DNA of 64,000 nucleotides from Nevskiales bacterium (GCA_028698335.1 JAQVDP010000004.1:62001-126000), one strand, 5' to 3'. Counted from the stretch's first letter, positions 23,456 through 33,532 are shown. Program-made: numbers and translations. The notes: generated by a model not told the origin, from the sequence alone.

Positions 23456-25165
23456 TTACGGCGCCAGCGCCGGTGCGTCATCGCGGGCGGCCGTCTGCTC
23501 GGCCGCGATCAGGTGCTTGCTCCCGGCTTCGACCGCATACGCTACGCCGAGGCTCTGTCCGTCGCTGGGCTGCGTGATGTCGTCGACGTACCAGTGCTCG
23601 CCGACCATCCGCTCGGGGGTGATGTCGAGCAGCAGATAGCCCTTCTGCGACAGATCCGCGTACTTGATGTGCGGGTTGAGCAACTGCAGCAGCGGCACCA
23701 GCGGTTGTGCCGGATCGAGCCCGGGCGACGTGATCGAGGTGCAGACGAACTCGACGCCCAGCGAACCGCTGCCGTTGAGCGGGTTGTAGACCAGCGGATT
23801 GGCCGGATCGCGGGACAGGTCCATGGCCCAGGACGTGTGGATGTCCCCGGTCAGCACCACCGGATTCTCGATCTGCAGCGACTCCAGCAGGTCGAAGACC
23901 CGGCCGCGTTCGGCGCGGTAGCCGTCCCATTGATCGGTGTTGATGATCAGCCCGCCGGTTCCGACCAGCGGCAGACTCGACAACAGCGCCTGCAGCTGCT
24001 CGATCGACAGCCCGCTGAGTTCGGACAGCTCCGGCAGGCTGGGGATGCGCAACTGACCGAACATCACCTGCTGCCCGAGGATCTTCCAGGTTGCCCCGGG
24101 CGCGGCCAGCGCCGACTGCAGCCATGCGAGCTGTTCCGGGCCGATCAGTTGCCGCGTCTCGTCGTTGATGGTCGCGGCGTCGACCATTCCCGCCTGCAGA
24201 TCGCGATCGAACAGGCGCGTGTCCAGCATCACGAAGTCCGCGAGATCCCCGTAACGGAAGCTGCGGAAAATGCGGGTGTTGTCGTTGGGGTCGACCTGCC
24301 GGATCGGCAGCCATTCGTAATAGGCCTGGATCGCCCAGGCCTTGCGCTGGACCCAGCTGCCTTCCTCCCCCTCGGTGTGGTTGTTGGCGCCGTCGCGCCA
24401 GGAATTGTCCGCGGTTTCGTGATCGTCCCAGACGTTGATGAACGGATGCTGGCGATGGACCTCCTGCAGGTCCGGATCGGTCTTGTACTGCGCGTGACGC
24501 GTCCGGTAGTCGTCGAGGGTCAGGATCTCGTGCGCCGGCTGGTATTCGCGCGTGCTGCCGTACTCGCCGGAGCCGTATTCGTAGATGTAGTCGCCCAGAT
24601 GCAGGATGACGTCCAGATCCGCGCGTTCAGCGAGCCGTCGGTAGGCGTTGAAGTAGCCGTGCGCCAGGCTCGAGCAGGACACCACGCCGACGCGCAGACG
24701 GTCCGTTGCCGTGGCCGGCGCGGTCCGGGTCCGTCCGGCCGGCGAACGCACGCCATCGACGGAGAACCGGTAGTAGTAGGTCGTCGCCGGCATCAGGCCG
24801 GCCGCGTCGACCTTCACGGTGTAATCGCGCGCGGCATCGGTGACGAAGGTGCCGCCGCTGACGCGGACGGACAGCTCAGGGTCGGCATAGACCGCGTAGT
24901 CCACGGTCACGCTGCCGGACGCCACGCCGCTGACGCGGGTCCACAGCATCACCCGGTCGGCCAGCGGATCGCCGCTGGCGACGCCATGCCGGAACTCGAC
25001 CTTGCCGTCGACGGGGCCGCGACCGCCGTCGACGGGCGAGCTGGACCCGCAGCCCGGCAACAACGGCAAGGCGCCGAACGCGGCGCCGCCCCATCCCACT
25101 CGGCGAAGGAAATCCCTGCGATTCAGAACGGCAGGCTCGGGCTTTTGACGTCGTGGGCCGGACAT
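23456..25165 (-). CDS. PhoD-like alkaline phosphatase, Tat-exported lipoprotein
   Basis: A 569-residue PhoD-family phosphatase/phosphodiesterase. It has a twin-arginine signal (NRRDFLRRVG, R16-R17) combined with a lipobox (LLPGC, Cys39), so it is probably folded in the cytoplasm, exported by Tat and lipid-anchored. An N-terminal fibronectin-like domain precedes the catalytic domain with GDYIYEYGSGEYG, WDDHETADNSW and GDIHTSWAMD, which bind the Fe/Ca cluster of PhoD enzymes. It releases phosphate from mono- or diesters. A Pho-box was not evident upstream. Confidence 0.92.
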   Translation of the reverse strand: MSGPRRQKPEPAVLNRRDFLRRVGWGGAAFGALPLLPGCGSSSPVDGGRGPVDGKVEFRHGVASGDPLADRVMLWTRVSGVASGSVTVDYAVYADPELSVRVSGGTFVTDAARDYTVKVDAAGLMPATTYYYRFSVDGVRSPAGRTRTAPATATDRLRVGVVSCSSLAHGYFNAYRRLAERADLDVILHLGDYIYEYGSGEYGSTREYQPAHEILTLDDYRTRHAQYKTDPDLQEVHRQHPFINVWDDHETADNSWRDGANNHTEGEEGSWVQRKAWAIQAYYEWLPIRQVDPNDNTRIFRSFRYGDLADFVMLDTRLFDRDLQAGMVDAATINDETRQLIGPEQLAWLQSALAAPGATWKILGQQVMFGQLRIPSLPELSELSGLSIEQLQALLSSLPLVGTGGLIINTDQWDGYRAERGRVFDLLESLQIENPVVLTGDIHTSWAMDLSRDPANPLVYNPLNGSGSLGVEFVCTSITSPGLDPAQPLVPLLQLLNPHIKYADLSQKGYLLLDITPERMVGEHWYVDDITQPSDGQSLGVAYAVEAGSKHLIAAEQTAARDDAPALAP

Positions 25166-25276
25166 GGTGAGACACCCTCATTCAATGACATGACGATCCC
25201 CGCGATGGATGGGACCACCCGGGGCGCGCAACTTTATGACAGCACGGTGAAGGTATCGTGACAGCCGCCAGGCCGG

Positions 25277-26101
25277 TCAGAACCCGGGTTTGCGCAGCTT
25301 CTTCTCCTGCATCACCGTCGCCGCGATCTCCTCGATCGACATGTTCGCCGAGTTCACATAGGCGATTCCGTACTTGCGATACAGCTGTTCGGCCTGGCGC
25401 AGCTCATAGACGCACTGCGATATGGACGCATACCGCGAACCGGGACGCCGTTCGTTGCGCACGTGCGCGAGCCGTTCGGGGTCCGAGGTCAGCCCGAAGC
25501 AGCGGTCCTGCAGGTCCTGCAGCGCGGACGGCAGCCGCAACTGTTCAAGATCGTCCTCGATCAGCGGGAAGTTGGTGGAGTAGACGCCGTACTGCAGCGC
25601 CAGATACATGCTGGTCGGGGTCTTGCCGCAGCGTGACGGCGCGATCAGGATGATGTCGGCCCGGCTCAGGTCGCGGGTCGAGGCGCCGTCGTCGTGCTCC
25701 ATCGCGTAGTGCATCGCGTCGATGCGCTCGGTATAGCGCCGCTGATCCGCCAGTCCGTGTGCCCGTCCCTGCGCGTGGGTCGACATGACGGCCAGCTCGC
25801 CTTCGATCTTGCCGATGAACAGATCGAACAGATCGAGGAACAGCCCCTGCACGCCGCGCAGCACGCTGCGAGCCTCGTCGTGCACCGTCGTACTGAACAC
25901 CAGAGGCCGTTTTCCGGTCTGCTGCCCCACGAAATTGATATAGTCCACAGTGCTCTGGGCACGTTCGGCGCTGTTGACAAACGGCAAGGTGGCTTTTTCG
26001 AAGTTCACTCCGTCGAACTGGGTCAGGAGCGTGTTGCCGAGGGTTTCGGCGGTGATGCCGGTGCCATCGGAAACAAAAAATACAGGACGCGCGCTATTCA
26101 T
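25277..26101 (-). CDS. ppsR: PEP synthase regulatory protein (kinase/pyrophosphorylase)
   Basis: A 274-residue DUF299 protein that inactivates PpsA by ADP-dependent phosphorylation of a threonine next to the catalytic His, and reactivates it by phosphorolysis. N-terminal [19 protein letters not shown] and the P-loop [19 protein letters not shown] (around residue 155) are diagnostic. It is divergent from its target ppsA, 73 bases apart, the classical arrangement. Confidence 0.95.
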   Translation of the reverse strand: MNSARPVFFVSDGTGITAETLGNTLLTQFDGVNFEKATLPFVNSAERAQSTVDYINFVGQQTGKRPLVFSTTVHDEARSVLRGVQGLFLDLFDLFIGKIEGELAVMSTHAQGRAHGLADQRRYTERIDAMHYAMEHDDGASTRDLSRADIILIAPSRCGKTPTSMYLALQYGVYSTNFPLIEDDLEQLRLPSALQDLQDRCFGLTSDPERLAHVRNERRPGSRYASISQCVYELRQAEQLYRKYGIAYVNSANMSIEEIAATVMQEKKLRKPGF

Positions 26102-26174
26102 GGCTCAAATATGTCATGCGCGGCGTGCGCCGCATAGCAGTCCCACCAATTCACGAAGAGTATCTGGTAAGCGC

Positions 26175-28547
26175 ATGAGTAAGAACGTCCTCTGGTATGC
26201 CGAGCTTGGCATGAACGACGTCGAGATCGTCGGCGGCAAGAATGCCTCGCTGGGGGAGATGATCCGCAACCTGTCGGATTCCGGCGTCAGCGTCCCGAAC
26301 GGATTTGCGACGACCGCCTCCGCGTACCGCGAGTTCCTGTCGCACGAGGGACTTGCCGACCGCATCAACCAGATGCTCTCCGCGCTGGATATCGAGGACG
26401 TCCAGGAACTCGCTCGGGTCGGCCGCACCATCCGCGAGCTCGTCGTCGCCGCGCCCTTCCCGGCCAGTCTGGAGCAGGATATCCGCAGCCATTTCGAGGA
26501 GATGGAGCGCGATGCCGGCGCCGAGATGTCCGTGGCCGTCCGCTCGTCGGCAACCGCGGAGGATCTGCCGGACGCTTCGTTCGCCGGCCAGCAGGAGACG
26601 TTCCTGAACGTGCACGGCATCGACAATGTGCTGCAGGCGATCAAGGAGGTCTTCGCGTCGCTCTACAACGACCGCGCGATCGCCTACCGTGTGCATCACC
26701 ACTTCGACCATGCGGCCGTCGCATTGTCCGCCGGCGTGCAACGGATGGTCCGTTCTGATTGCGGCGCCAGCGGCGTCATGTTCACGATGGACACCGAGTC
26801 CGGCTTCCGCGACGCGGTGTTCATCACCGCCTCCTATGGCCTCGGCGAAGCGGTGGTCCAGGGGGCGGTGAATCCGGACGAGTTCTACACCTACAAGCCG
26901 GCGCTGAGCGCAGGCCGCCCGGCGGTGCTGCGCCGCAATCTCGGCGGCAAGGCCCGCAAGATGGTGTACACCGGCGACCGTACGGTCGGCCGCACGATCG
27001 AGTTCGTCGATGTGCCGGCGGAAGACCGCCAGCATTTCTGCATCAGCGACGCCGAGGTCGAGGCGCTGGGCCGCCAGGCAATGACGATCGAGGCGCATTA
27101 CGGCCGCCCGATGGACATCGAATGGGGCAAGGACGGCATCGACGGCAAGCTCTACATCCTGCAGGCCCGGCCGGAGACGGTGAAGTCCCGCGCCTCGGCC
27201 AACGTCCTGCGCCGCTACAAGCTCAAGGGCAAGGGCAAGCGCCTCGCCGAGGGCCGCGCGATCGGCCAGAAGATCGGCGCCGGTCCGGTGCGGGTCCTCT
27301 CGTCCATCGACGAGATGAACCGCGTGCGTCCCGGCGACGTGCTGGTCACCGACATGACCGACCCCGATTGGGAGCCGATCATGAAGCGCGCATCGGCGAT
27401 CGTCACCAACCGCGGCGGCCGCACCTGCCACGCCGCGATCATCGCCCGTGAACTCGGCATCCCCGCAGTCGTCGGCTGCGGCGACGCAACCGAGGTTCTC
27501 AGTGACGGCGGCGACGTCACGGTGTCCTGCGCCGAGGGCGACAACGGCTACATCTACGAGGGCAACATCGACTACGCGGTCGACGAGGTGAAGCTCGACC
27601 ACATGCCCGAAGCGCCGGTCAAGATCATGATGAACGTCGGCACGCCGGAACAGGCCTTCGACTTCGCCGCGCTGCCGAATGCAGGCGTCGGCCTCGCCCG
27701 CCTCGAATTCATCATCAACCGCCAGATCGGCATCCACCCGCAGGCCCTGCTCGAACTCGACAAGCTGCCGCAGGAGGAGCGCCGCATCATCGACCCGATG
27801 ATCGCGCCGTATGGCAGTCCGGTGGACTACTTCGTCAAGCGTCTGGCCGAGGGGGTCGCAACGATCGCGGCGGCCTTCGCGCCGCAGCCGGTGATCGTGC
27901 GCCTGTCGGACTTCAAGTCGAACGAGTATGCCAACCTGATCGCGGGCCGCCGCTACGAGCCGCACGAGGAGAATCCGATGATCGGGTTCCGCGGCGCGTC
28001 GCGCTACATCGCGGAAAACTTCCGCCCCTGCTTCGATCTGGAATGCCAGGCGCTGAAGTACGTGCGCGACGAGATGGGCCTGACCAACGTCAAGATCATG
28101 GTGCCGTTCGTGCGGACCGTCGACGAGGCGCGGCAGGTCAACGAGATCCTCGCCGCCAACGGGCTCAAGCGCGGGGACAACGGCCTGCAGCTCATCATGA
28201 TGTGCGAGCTTCCGTCGAACGCGGTTCTCGCCGACCAGTTCCTTGAATACTTCGACGGCTTCTCGATCGGCTCCAACGACATGACGCAGCTGACGCTCGG
28301 CCTCGATCGCGACTCCGGCCTCGTGGCGCACCTGTTCGACGAGCGCAACGATGCCGTCAAGGCCATGCTGCACATGGCGATCCAGGCTTGCCGCAAGCAG
28401 AACAAGTACATCGGCATCTGCGGACAGGGGCCGTCCGATCATCCCGACCTCGCCCGCTGGCTGGTCGACGAGGGAATCGAGTCGGTCTCGCTCAACCCCG
28501 ATACCGTTGTCGAGACATGGCTGTATCTGGCCGGTCAGACCGCCTGA
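26175..28547 (+). CDS. ppsA: Phosphoenolpyruvate synthase
   Basis: A 790-residue PpsA that makes PEP from pyruvate and ATP for gluconeogenesis. The N-terminal ATP-grasp domain contains [11 protein letters not shown] and [19 protein letters not shown]; the central phospho-His loop is [15 protein letters not shown] with catalytic His419 and the PpsR-target Thr two residues before; the C-terminal PEP/pyruvate domain has Cys749 in [14 protein letters not shown] at 26175; longer in-frame starts would overlap ppsR and its promoter. The gene end overlaps an RNase T2 gene by 31 bases. Confidence 0.97.
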   Translation: MSKNVLWYAELGMNDVEIVGGKNASLGEMIRNLSDSGVSVPNGFATTASAYREFLSHEGLADRINQMLSALDIEDVQELARVGRTIRELVVAAPFPASLEQDIRSHFEEMERDAGAEMSVAVRSSATAEDLPDASFAGQQETFLNVHGIDNVLQAIKEVFASLYNDRAIAYRVHHHFDHAAVALSAGVQRMVRSDCGASGVMFTMDTESGFRDAVFITASYGLGEAVVQGAVNPDEFYTYKPALSAGRPAVLRRNLGGKARKMVYTGDRTVGRTIEFVDVPAEDRQHFCISDAEVEALGRQAMTIEAHYGRPMDIEWGKDGIDGKLYILQARPETVKSRASANVLRRYKLKGKGKRLAEGRAIGQKIGAGPVRVLSSIDEMNRVRPGDVLVTDMTDPDWEPIMKRASAIVTNRGGRTCHAAIIARELGIPAVVGCGDATEVLSDGGDVTVSCAEGDNGYIYEGNIDYAVDEVKLDHMPEAPVKIMMNVGTPEQAFDFAALPNAGVGLARLEFIINRQIGIHPQALLELDKLPQEERRIIDPMIAPYGSPVDYFVKRLAEGVATIAAAFAPQPVIVRLSDFKSNEYANLIAGRRYEPHEENPMIGFRGASRYIAENFRPCFDLECQALKYVRDEMGLTNVKIMVPFVRTVDEARQVNEILAANGLKRGDNGLQLIMMCELPSNAVLADQFLEYFDGFSIGSNDMTQLTLGLDRDSGLVAHLFDERNDAVKAMLHMAIQACRKQNKYIGICGQGPSDHPDLARWLVDEGIESVSLNPDTVVETWLYLAGQTA

Positions 28548-29185
28548 TCCGCGGCTACGCTGCACTCCTGCTCCTCCTGGCTGCCGCCGTCACGTCGGCG
28601 GCAGCCAGCGAGAAGCCCGGTGCGTTCGACTACTGGATCCTCGCCCTGTCCTGGGGGCCGCAGTACTGCAAGTCCAACCCCGCCGACCCGCAATGCCAGG
28701 AACCGCACGGCTTCGTCGTGCACGGACTGTGGCCGCAGTACGAGACGGGCTATCCCGACTACTGCGGGCCCCGCCTCGAACAACTCCCCGAAGATCTCGA
28801 ACAGCGCATGCTGCCGCTGATGCCCAGCGTCAAGCTGATCCGGCATCAATGGCGCAAGCACGGCAGCTGCAGCGGGTACGCGCCCAAGGAATACTTCCTG
28901 CAACTCGAGCGCGTCTACCGCAGACTGGTGCTACCGCCTGAACTCGCATCGCCGGCGCAGCGGGTCCAGACCAGCCCGACGGCGCTGGAACAGCGCTTCA
29001 TCGAACTCAATCCCGCGCTGCGTCCGTCCGCCATTGCACTGCAATGCCGGGGACGCGACTTGAAGGAGGTCTGGATCTGTCTGGACCGTGCCTTCGAGCC
29101 GCGTGCATGCGGCCGCGAGGTCGACGATCGCTGCCGTTCCGACATCAGCATTCGCGCCCTTCGCGCCACGCAGCAAGCGCGGTAG
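28517..29185 (+). CDS. RNase T2-family ribonuclease, secreted
   Basis: A 222-residue RNase T2 (RNase I-like). The signal peptide covers residues ~1-30 ([14 protein letters not shown]). The two catalytic segments are intact: HGLWPQ (His69) and HQWRKHGSC (His110, His115). Cysteines for the family disulfides are present. It should act in the periplasm on scavenged or foreign RNA. It starts inside the last 31 bases of ppsA in another frame, so it is probably translated from the same mRNA; a later start would shorten the signal peptide. Confidence 0.9.
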   Translation: MAVSGRSDRLIRGYAALLLLLAAAVTSAAASEKPGAFDYWILALSWGPQYCKSNPADPQCQEPHGFVVHGLWPQYETGYPDYCGPRLEQLPEDLEQRMLPLMPSVKLIRHQWRKHGSCSGYAPKEYFLQLERVYRRLVLPPELASPAQRVQTSPTALEQRFIELNPALRPSAIALQCRGRDLKEVWICLDRAFEPRACGREVDDRCRSDISIRALRATQQAR

Positions 29186-29192
29186 AACGGCG

Positions 29193-29211
29193 TCATCCGC
29201 TTGTCGGATGA
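29193..29211 (+). terminator. Weak hairpin after RNase T2
   Basis: TCATCCG / CGGATGA arms with a five-base loop follow the RNase T2 stop and precede the tRNA promoter. There is no T-run directly after it. Confidence 0.35.
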
Positions 29212-29240
29212 GGCCTGTTAAAGAAGTTTCAAAATAGTGC

Positions 29241-29268
29241 TTCCCAAGCCGTCATGTTTAGGTATAAT
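29241..29268 (+). promoter_or_regulatory. Promoter of the tRNA-Ala/tRNA-Glu unit
   Basis: A perfect -10 box TATAAT (29263-29268) is preceded at 16 bases by TTCCCA, a poor -35. A GC-rich discriminator (GCGCGCCCC) follows, typical of stringently controlled stable-RNA promoters. The first tRNA begins 18 bases downstream. Confidence 0.75.
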
Positions 29269-29285
29269 GCGCGCCCCTAGCTTGT

Positions 29286-29361
<76 letters not shown>

Positions 29362-29370
29362 ATTTCCTCT

Positions 29371-29446
29371 GTCCCCATCGTCTAGAGGCCTAGGACATCG
29401 CCCTTTCACGGCGGTAACAGGGGTTCGAATCCCCTTGGGGACGCCA
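29371..29446 (+). tRNA. tRNA-Glu (anticodon TTC)
   Basis: A 76-base cloverleaf starting GTCCCCATCGTCTAGAGG. Anticodon loop CTTTCAC gives TTC; T-loop TTCGAAT; GCCA end. It lies nine bases after tRNA-Ala and shares its transcript. Confidence 0.97.
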
Positions 29447-29461
29447 AGGTATTTGGCAACG

Positions 29462-29490
29462 AAAAAGCCCGCCATGATGGCGGGCTTTTT
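29462..29490. terminator. Rho-independent terminator, bidirectional
   Basis: A 13-bp stem AAAAAGCCCGCCA / TGGCGGGCTTTTT with loop TGA. It ends the tRNA transcript on the plus strand and, by symmetry, can end the minus-strand gene at 29522. Confidence 0.92.
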
Positions 29491-29521
29491 CGTGCCTGCG
29501 GTCCGCAACCGCCGAAGCGGT

Positions 29522-30175
29522 TCAGCGCAGCGGTGCGTGCTGCCGCATGAAGCGCAGCGCCTGCCGGATTTCCGAGTTGAACAGATGTCCCCGCCGGCTG
29601 AAGGCATCGATACCGGCGTCGAAGCCCTCGCCGACGAAGCGCTTCCAGCGACGCTCGATCGGACGCTCGAGACGGGCATCATCCAGGGCCATGTCGACGA
29701 CGATCTGCAACCCGCAGACCCAGTGCTCCAGCCCCTCCGCCGCCGCGAGACCGAACACCCTGGTCGCCGCCGACTGCGTCTCGCGCGCCTGCCAGCCGGC
29801 TTCCGGGTCGAGCGATCCGAGCAGGCGCAGCGCGTGATTGCGCACCCGTGTCGGCGGAACCCAGTCGCTGTCCAGGAACCGGATCTGCAGATCGGCCTGC
29901 AAGCCCTGGATCTGGATGTTCGACTGATACAGCACGTTGTCGTCGCAGACGGTGCGGTAGCCCTGGCGGATGACGTTGCGCAGCGCCGATGCGACCAGCG
30001 GCGTCAGATCGACGGTCTCGCGGGGCGGCATCGACCGGTCGGCGATGTTGCGCAGCACCAGATGCTCACGGATCCAGCGCGGTTTCCACGGACGCAGCCC
30101 CTTGAAGGAGAACCCGTTCGACTCCGCCTGCTGCATCGCGCCGATTGCAGCAGTGCCCGCTACCCCGTAATTCAT
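29522..30175 (-). CDS. Hypothetical protein
   Basis: A 217-residue protein I do not recognise. It has no signal peptide or membrane segment. It is rich in Arg, Leu and Ala, with Trp-containing stretches (GLRPWKPRWIREHLVLRNIA, FLDSDWVPPTRVRN) and a helical, charged C-terminus. The coding frame continues upstream to an ATG at 30259, but ATG 30175 is preferred because the intervening stretch is basic and low in complexity. It lies between the tRNA terminator and the D-threonine-aldolase-like gene, same strand, 128 bases downstream of it. Confidence 0.6.
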   Translation of the reverse strand: MNYGVAGTAAIGAMQQAESNGFSFKGLRPWKPRWIREHLVLRNIADRSMPPRETVDLTPLVASALRNVIRQGYRTVCDDNVLYQSNIQIQGLQADLQIRFLDSDWVPPTRVRNHALRLLGSLDPEAGWQARETQSAATRVFGLAAAEGLEHWVCGLQIVVDMALDDARLERPIERRWKRFVGEGFDAGIDAFSRRGHLFNSEIRQALRFMRQHAPLR

Positions 30176-30303
30176 CACTTTAGTTGTCTCACTTGTCACC
30201 TGCCCTGGCTTGGCGCGCCGCAGTTTGCGACGCCCGGATGTCCCGGGCCGTACTGCCACCCTGCTGGCCGAGCCGGGTCCGGTCGGCCTTCACAAGTTCC
30301 CGG

Positions 30304-31611
30304 TCAAGCGCCCTGCTGGAACACCGGCCATGCGGCGGTGATGCGCTCACCGTCGAATACGGCGATATCGCCGAATTCAAGAAACACGAATTCACTCTGA
30401 TGCGGACGCAGGAACACGTAGTCGTCCACGCCGAGCTGTACCTGCTCGGAACCGTTGAGCATTTCCTGGTTGGTCGAATGTCCCCAGATCGGATTGCGCT
30501 GTAACCCCGGCGGCGACACCGTGTCGGCGTGCCAGTACCCGCCATAGATGTAGAACGTCCGTGCGGTATTGGGATCCCAGGCGCGGAACGCCGGGCTCAT
30601 GAATTCGATCCCCGGCAACCGTGTGCTCGGCAGCGCCTTGAGTACCGGCGTCGCGATGAAGGCCGCCGGACGGTGGTCCGCAAGCGTCGGTTTGTCGAAG
30701 TCGGTCGGCATGACCAGCCCCGAACCCATCGCCAGCTCATTGCACGGTGCCGCGTCGTCGTACAGCTGATAGGTCGAGCTGCCGCCGGCATTGAGCGTCA
30801 GCGTCCGCTCGTCGAAACCGGACCCGAGCACGTTCCGGGCCGTTGTGACGCTGTCGGCGTAGAAGGCCATCGCCTCATCGAGCGCCTTGCGCGGACCGCC
30901 CAGAATCGCCGGCATTTTTGAGGCATGGGCCTCGTATCCCATGAACCCGGCGAACCGCATCGACGGCTCGGCACCGAGCAGCATCAGCAGCTCCGCGACG
31001 GCTTCCTGCGTGCGCAGCCCACCGCGGTGCAGGCCGACATCCAGCTCGAGACTGACCTGCATCGGCTGTCCGGTTTCGTTGTGGCGCGCGCGCGCCAGCT
31101 CGCGGTACTGGACCAGATGCTCCGGCGTGTCGATCAGCCACTGCATCTGCTGCTGCGGATCGAACGCACCGGGCTTGAGGTATTCGAAGAAACGCGCAGC
31201 GGCGCCAACCGGCATCGGCTTTCCGATCAGGACCCGGGCGTCGGGCATCCGCTCGGCGATGAAATTGGCAAACGGCTGGTGAAACACCATCAGGCGATCG
31301 GTGCCGGTGCGCTCGCGCACGAAGCGGATCAGCTCGAGGCTCGGCAGCGACTTGGCGACGATGCGGTAATGCTTCGACTGCGGCAGATGTGCCTGCAGGC
31401 GACCGACATTGTGCTCGAGGGCCTGACGATCGACGACCAGTGTCGGACGCCACAGTCCGGCGTCGCGCAGCGCGGTCTGCAGCTTCGCGAAGTACGCCGA
31501 GTGACCGCCGCCGTGCTCGCGTGGCTTGAACGCCGCAAACGCCAGGAGCGGGCTTGCGGCGGCGGCGCCGATCAGCGTGCGGCGTTTGAGGTTGACCTTG
31601 GAATCAGACAA
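30304..31611 (-). CDS. Tat-exported D-threonine aldolase-like PLP enzyme
   Basis: A 435-residue fold-III PLP enzyme (alanine racemase N-terminal domain, DSD1/D-threonine aldolase type). A twin-arginine signal (LKRRTLIGAAAAS, R10-R11) precedes the barrel; Lys87 in RIVAKSLPS is the expected PLP lysine. The C-terminal beta domain ends with RPHQSEFVFLEFGDIAVF, where family members place metal ligands. Known relatives cleave or dehydrate D-beta-hydroxy amino acids. Export with bound PLP implies a periplasmic D-amino-acid substrate. It overlaps the upstream oxidase gene by eight bases, so it is the third gene of the cytochrome-oxidase-PLP operon. Confidence 0.85.
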   Translation of the reverse strand: MSDSKVNLKRRTLIGAAAASPLLAFAAFKPREHGGGHSAYFAKLQTALRDAGLWRPTLVVDRQALEHNVGRLQAHLPQSKHYRIVAKSLPSLELIRFVRERTGTDRLMVFHQPFANFIAERMPDARVLIGKPMPVGAAARFFEYLKPGAFDPQQQMQWLIDTPEHLVQYRELARARHNETGQPMQVSLELDVGLHRGGLRTQEAVAELLMLLGAEPSMRFAGFMGYEAHASKMPAILGGPRKALDEAMAFYADSVTTARNVLGSGFDERTLTLNAGGSSTYQLYDDAAPCNELAMGSGLVMPTDFDKPTLADHRPAAFIATPVLKALPSTRLPGIEFMSPAFRAWDPNTARTFYIYGGYWHADTVSPPGLQRNPIWGHSTNQEMLNGSEQVQLGVDDYVFLRPHQSEFVFLEFGDIAVFDGERITAAWPVFQQGA

Positions 31612-33013
31612 GACCGAAGACCTTCTTCAGATGATCGTTGAGCATCCGTCCCTGAGGATCGAGTGCGGCGCGGACTTCGAGGAAGTCCTTCCAGCGCGGA
31701 TAACGCGCGGCCAGTGTCCGCGCATCGAGCGTATGCAGCTTGCCCCAGTGCGGCCGCCCGCCGATGTCCTGATACAGCGGCTCGATATCGGCGAAATACG
31801 GCAGCGGATCTTCCTGGTAGTAGCGGTGCACGGCGATCGACCCGGAACGGGCATGTCCGTGGAACGGACTGAGCCAGGCATCGTCGCCTTTGACGGTGCG
31901 CACCTCGATCGGGAAGAACACTTCCGAATGCGCCGACTCGATCGTCTCGCGGACCCTGCGCAGCGTCGGCAACAGGCTTTCGCGCGGCAAGTGGTACTCC
32001 ATCTCGTTGAAGCGGACGGCGCGCTCCGACGGAAACACGCGGTACCACAGGTCGACCGCCTCTTCGGGCTCGTAGTCCTCGGTCGCCTTGTTCAGCAGCA
32101 GGCGCCGCAGCCCGGGCCACCAGCCGATCACGTCACGCAACTGCTTCATCTGCATGACCGCGTCGTTGTCGGGTTCCGCCTGCCGCGGCCGGATGGGCTC
32201 GTCGGTGGGATTGATCGTGATCCCGACAGCGCGATCGCAGAACGGAATGAAATACATCTCGAAGCTGTGGTTCGACTCGGCCAGCTCGTCGAAACGTTCG
32301 AGCAACTGGTCGAGCGGCTCGATCCACACCCGCCGCTTGAGGCGGTGCGTCGGCACGTTCTGCAGCGTCACCTCGGTGATCAGGCCCAGGCTGCCGAGGG
32401 ATACGCGCGCGGCATCGAATACCTCGGGATGGCGGTCCCGGCTGCATTCGATCACTTCACCCGCCGGCGTCACCAGGGTCAGCGCCGTCAACATCGAATG
32501 CAGCGCGCCGAGGTCCTGGCCGGTTCCGTGCGTTCCGGTCGAGATCGCGCCGGCGATGGATTGCTCGTCGATGTCGGGCATGTTCGGCAGCGCCTGCCCG
32601 ACGGGATCGAGCAACTCGCCGAGCTGGCCCAGCTTGGTTCCGGCACCGAGCGTTGCCGTCAGGGCCTCGGCGTCGTGGCGGACCAGACCCTCGAAATTGC
32701 GCAGCGAGACGATCGTGCCGTCGGTCGGCACCAGCGGGGTGAACGAGTGTCCGGCGCCGACCGGGCGGATCCCGCCGCGGGAGTGCCTGAGCGCATCGAC
32801 CAGCTCATCGAGGGACTTCGGCGCAATGCGGGCATCCGGCAGGCAGTGCTGATAGCCGGACCAGTTCTGCCACGGAATCCGGCGCTTGCCATCGGGACCG
32901 ACGGTGACCCCCGGCGATTTCGGCATGCCGGACGCCCCGTGGTCGTCGCAGGCGACGAGTGATCCCGCGGTGGCCAGGCTCAGAGAGGACAACAGGAATT
33001 CGCGACGATTCAT
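31604..33013 (-). CDS. Tat-exported FAD aldonolactone oxidase-like protein
   Basis: A 469-residue VAO-type flavoprotein of the D-arabinono-1,4-lactone oxidase family. Signal NRREFLLSS (R3-R4) plus SLVAC (Cys22) suggests Tat export and lipid anchoring. The FAD domain shows PVGAGHSF, with the His that often binds FAD covalently, and GAISTGTHGTG. The C-terminal ALO domain has the HWGK signature (422-425). Relatives oxidise sugar lactones to ascorbate-like products, some using cytochrome c as acceptor. A c-type cytochrome gene lies 28 bases upstream. The true substrate is unknown. Confidence 0.87.
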   Translation of the reverse strand: MNRREFLLSSLSLATAGSLVACDDHGASGMPKSPGVTVGPDGKRRIPWQNWSGYQHCLPDARIAPKSLDELVDALRHSRGGIRPVGAGHSFTPLVPTDGTIVSLRNFEGLVRHDAEALTATLGAGTKLGQLGELLDPVGQALPNMPDIDEQSIAGAISTGTHGTGQDLGALHSMLTALTLVTPAGEVIECSRDRHPEVFDAARVSLGSLGLITEVTLQNVPTHRLKRRVWIEPLDQLLERFDELAESNHSFEMYFIPFCDRAVGITINPTDEPIRPRQAEPDNDAVMQMKQLRDVIGWWPGLRRLLLNKATEDYEPEEAVDLWYRVFPSERAVRFNEMEYHLPRESLLPTLRRVRETIESAHSEVFFPIEVRTVKGDDAWLSPFHGHARSGSIAVHRYYQEDPLPYFADIEPLYQDIGGRPHWGKLHTLDARTLAARYPRWKDFLEVRAALDPQGRMLNDHLKKVFGLV

Positions 33014-33041
33014 CGGCAGCAGCTCCGGAGGGGTTCGCCCC

Positions 33042-33419
33042 TCAACCCTCGGACATGAACTGAATCAGGGCCAGGAAATCCGCCTCGCTGCAGTCCATGC
33101 AGGACCCCAGCGGTGGCATGCCCTTGTAGCCGGACAGGGTGTGATCCAGCAGCACCGATTCGCCCTGCGCCAGACGGGGCGCCCACGCCGCCACGTCGCC
33201 ACTCAACGGAGCGCCGCTGGCGGGATTGCTGTGACAGCCCTGGCAGGTCTGGCTGTAGATCTTTGCGAGTGCCGGGTCCTGGGGCAGCTTGGAGGCGACC
33301 TCGGACACAGCCGCCGGAGCGGGGGCATCGGACGGTCCGGATCCGCACGCGGCCAGCGTCGCGATCAGAGCGGCCGCCGGCAGGCGGAGGTAAAGCGGGC
33401 GAACTCGAGACAACAGCAT
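33042..33419 (-). CDS. c-type cytochrome lipoprotein
   Basis: A 125-residue monoheme cytochrome of the c5 type. The signal peptide ends at a lipobox (LAAC, Cys25). The heme site is CQGCH (59-63), the likely axial Met is M101 in GYKGMPP, and a CMDC pair (107, 110) matches the disulfide of c5 cytochromes. It is the first gene of the leftward operon and the natural electron acceptor for the flavoprotein encoded next. Export would be by Sec with heme attachment in the periplasm. Confidence 0.9.
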   Translation of the reverse strand: MLLSRVRPLYLRLPAAALIATLAACGSGPSDAPAPAAVSEVASKLPQDPALAKIYSQTCQGCHSNPASGAPLSGDVAAWAPRLAQGESVLLDHTLSGYKGMPPLGSCMDCSEADFLALIQFMSEG

Positions 33420-33532
33420 GACGGAGCGCTCCCCGGGCGGGTGATGGATACGACGGCAACGACCGGCCGCTCAGCCCTGCGCCGCATCGCCGGAACGATG
33501 GTCGGCCTCCGGCCATCGAGTCGCAACAGTAA

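Noticed and set aside
23513-25261. Plus-strand open frame opposite the PhoD phosphatase
   Set aside because: Mirror of the phosphatase codons; no signal peptide, motif or ribosome site.
26151-28565. Antisense open frame of about 800 codons opposite ppsA
   Set aside because: High-GC codon mirror of a strongly conserved gene; composition is His/Asp/Arg/Val-skewed and no family is recognisable.
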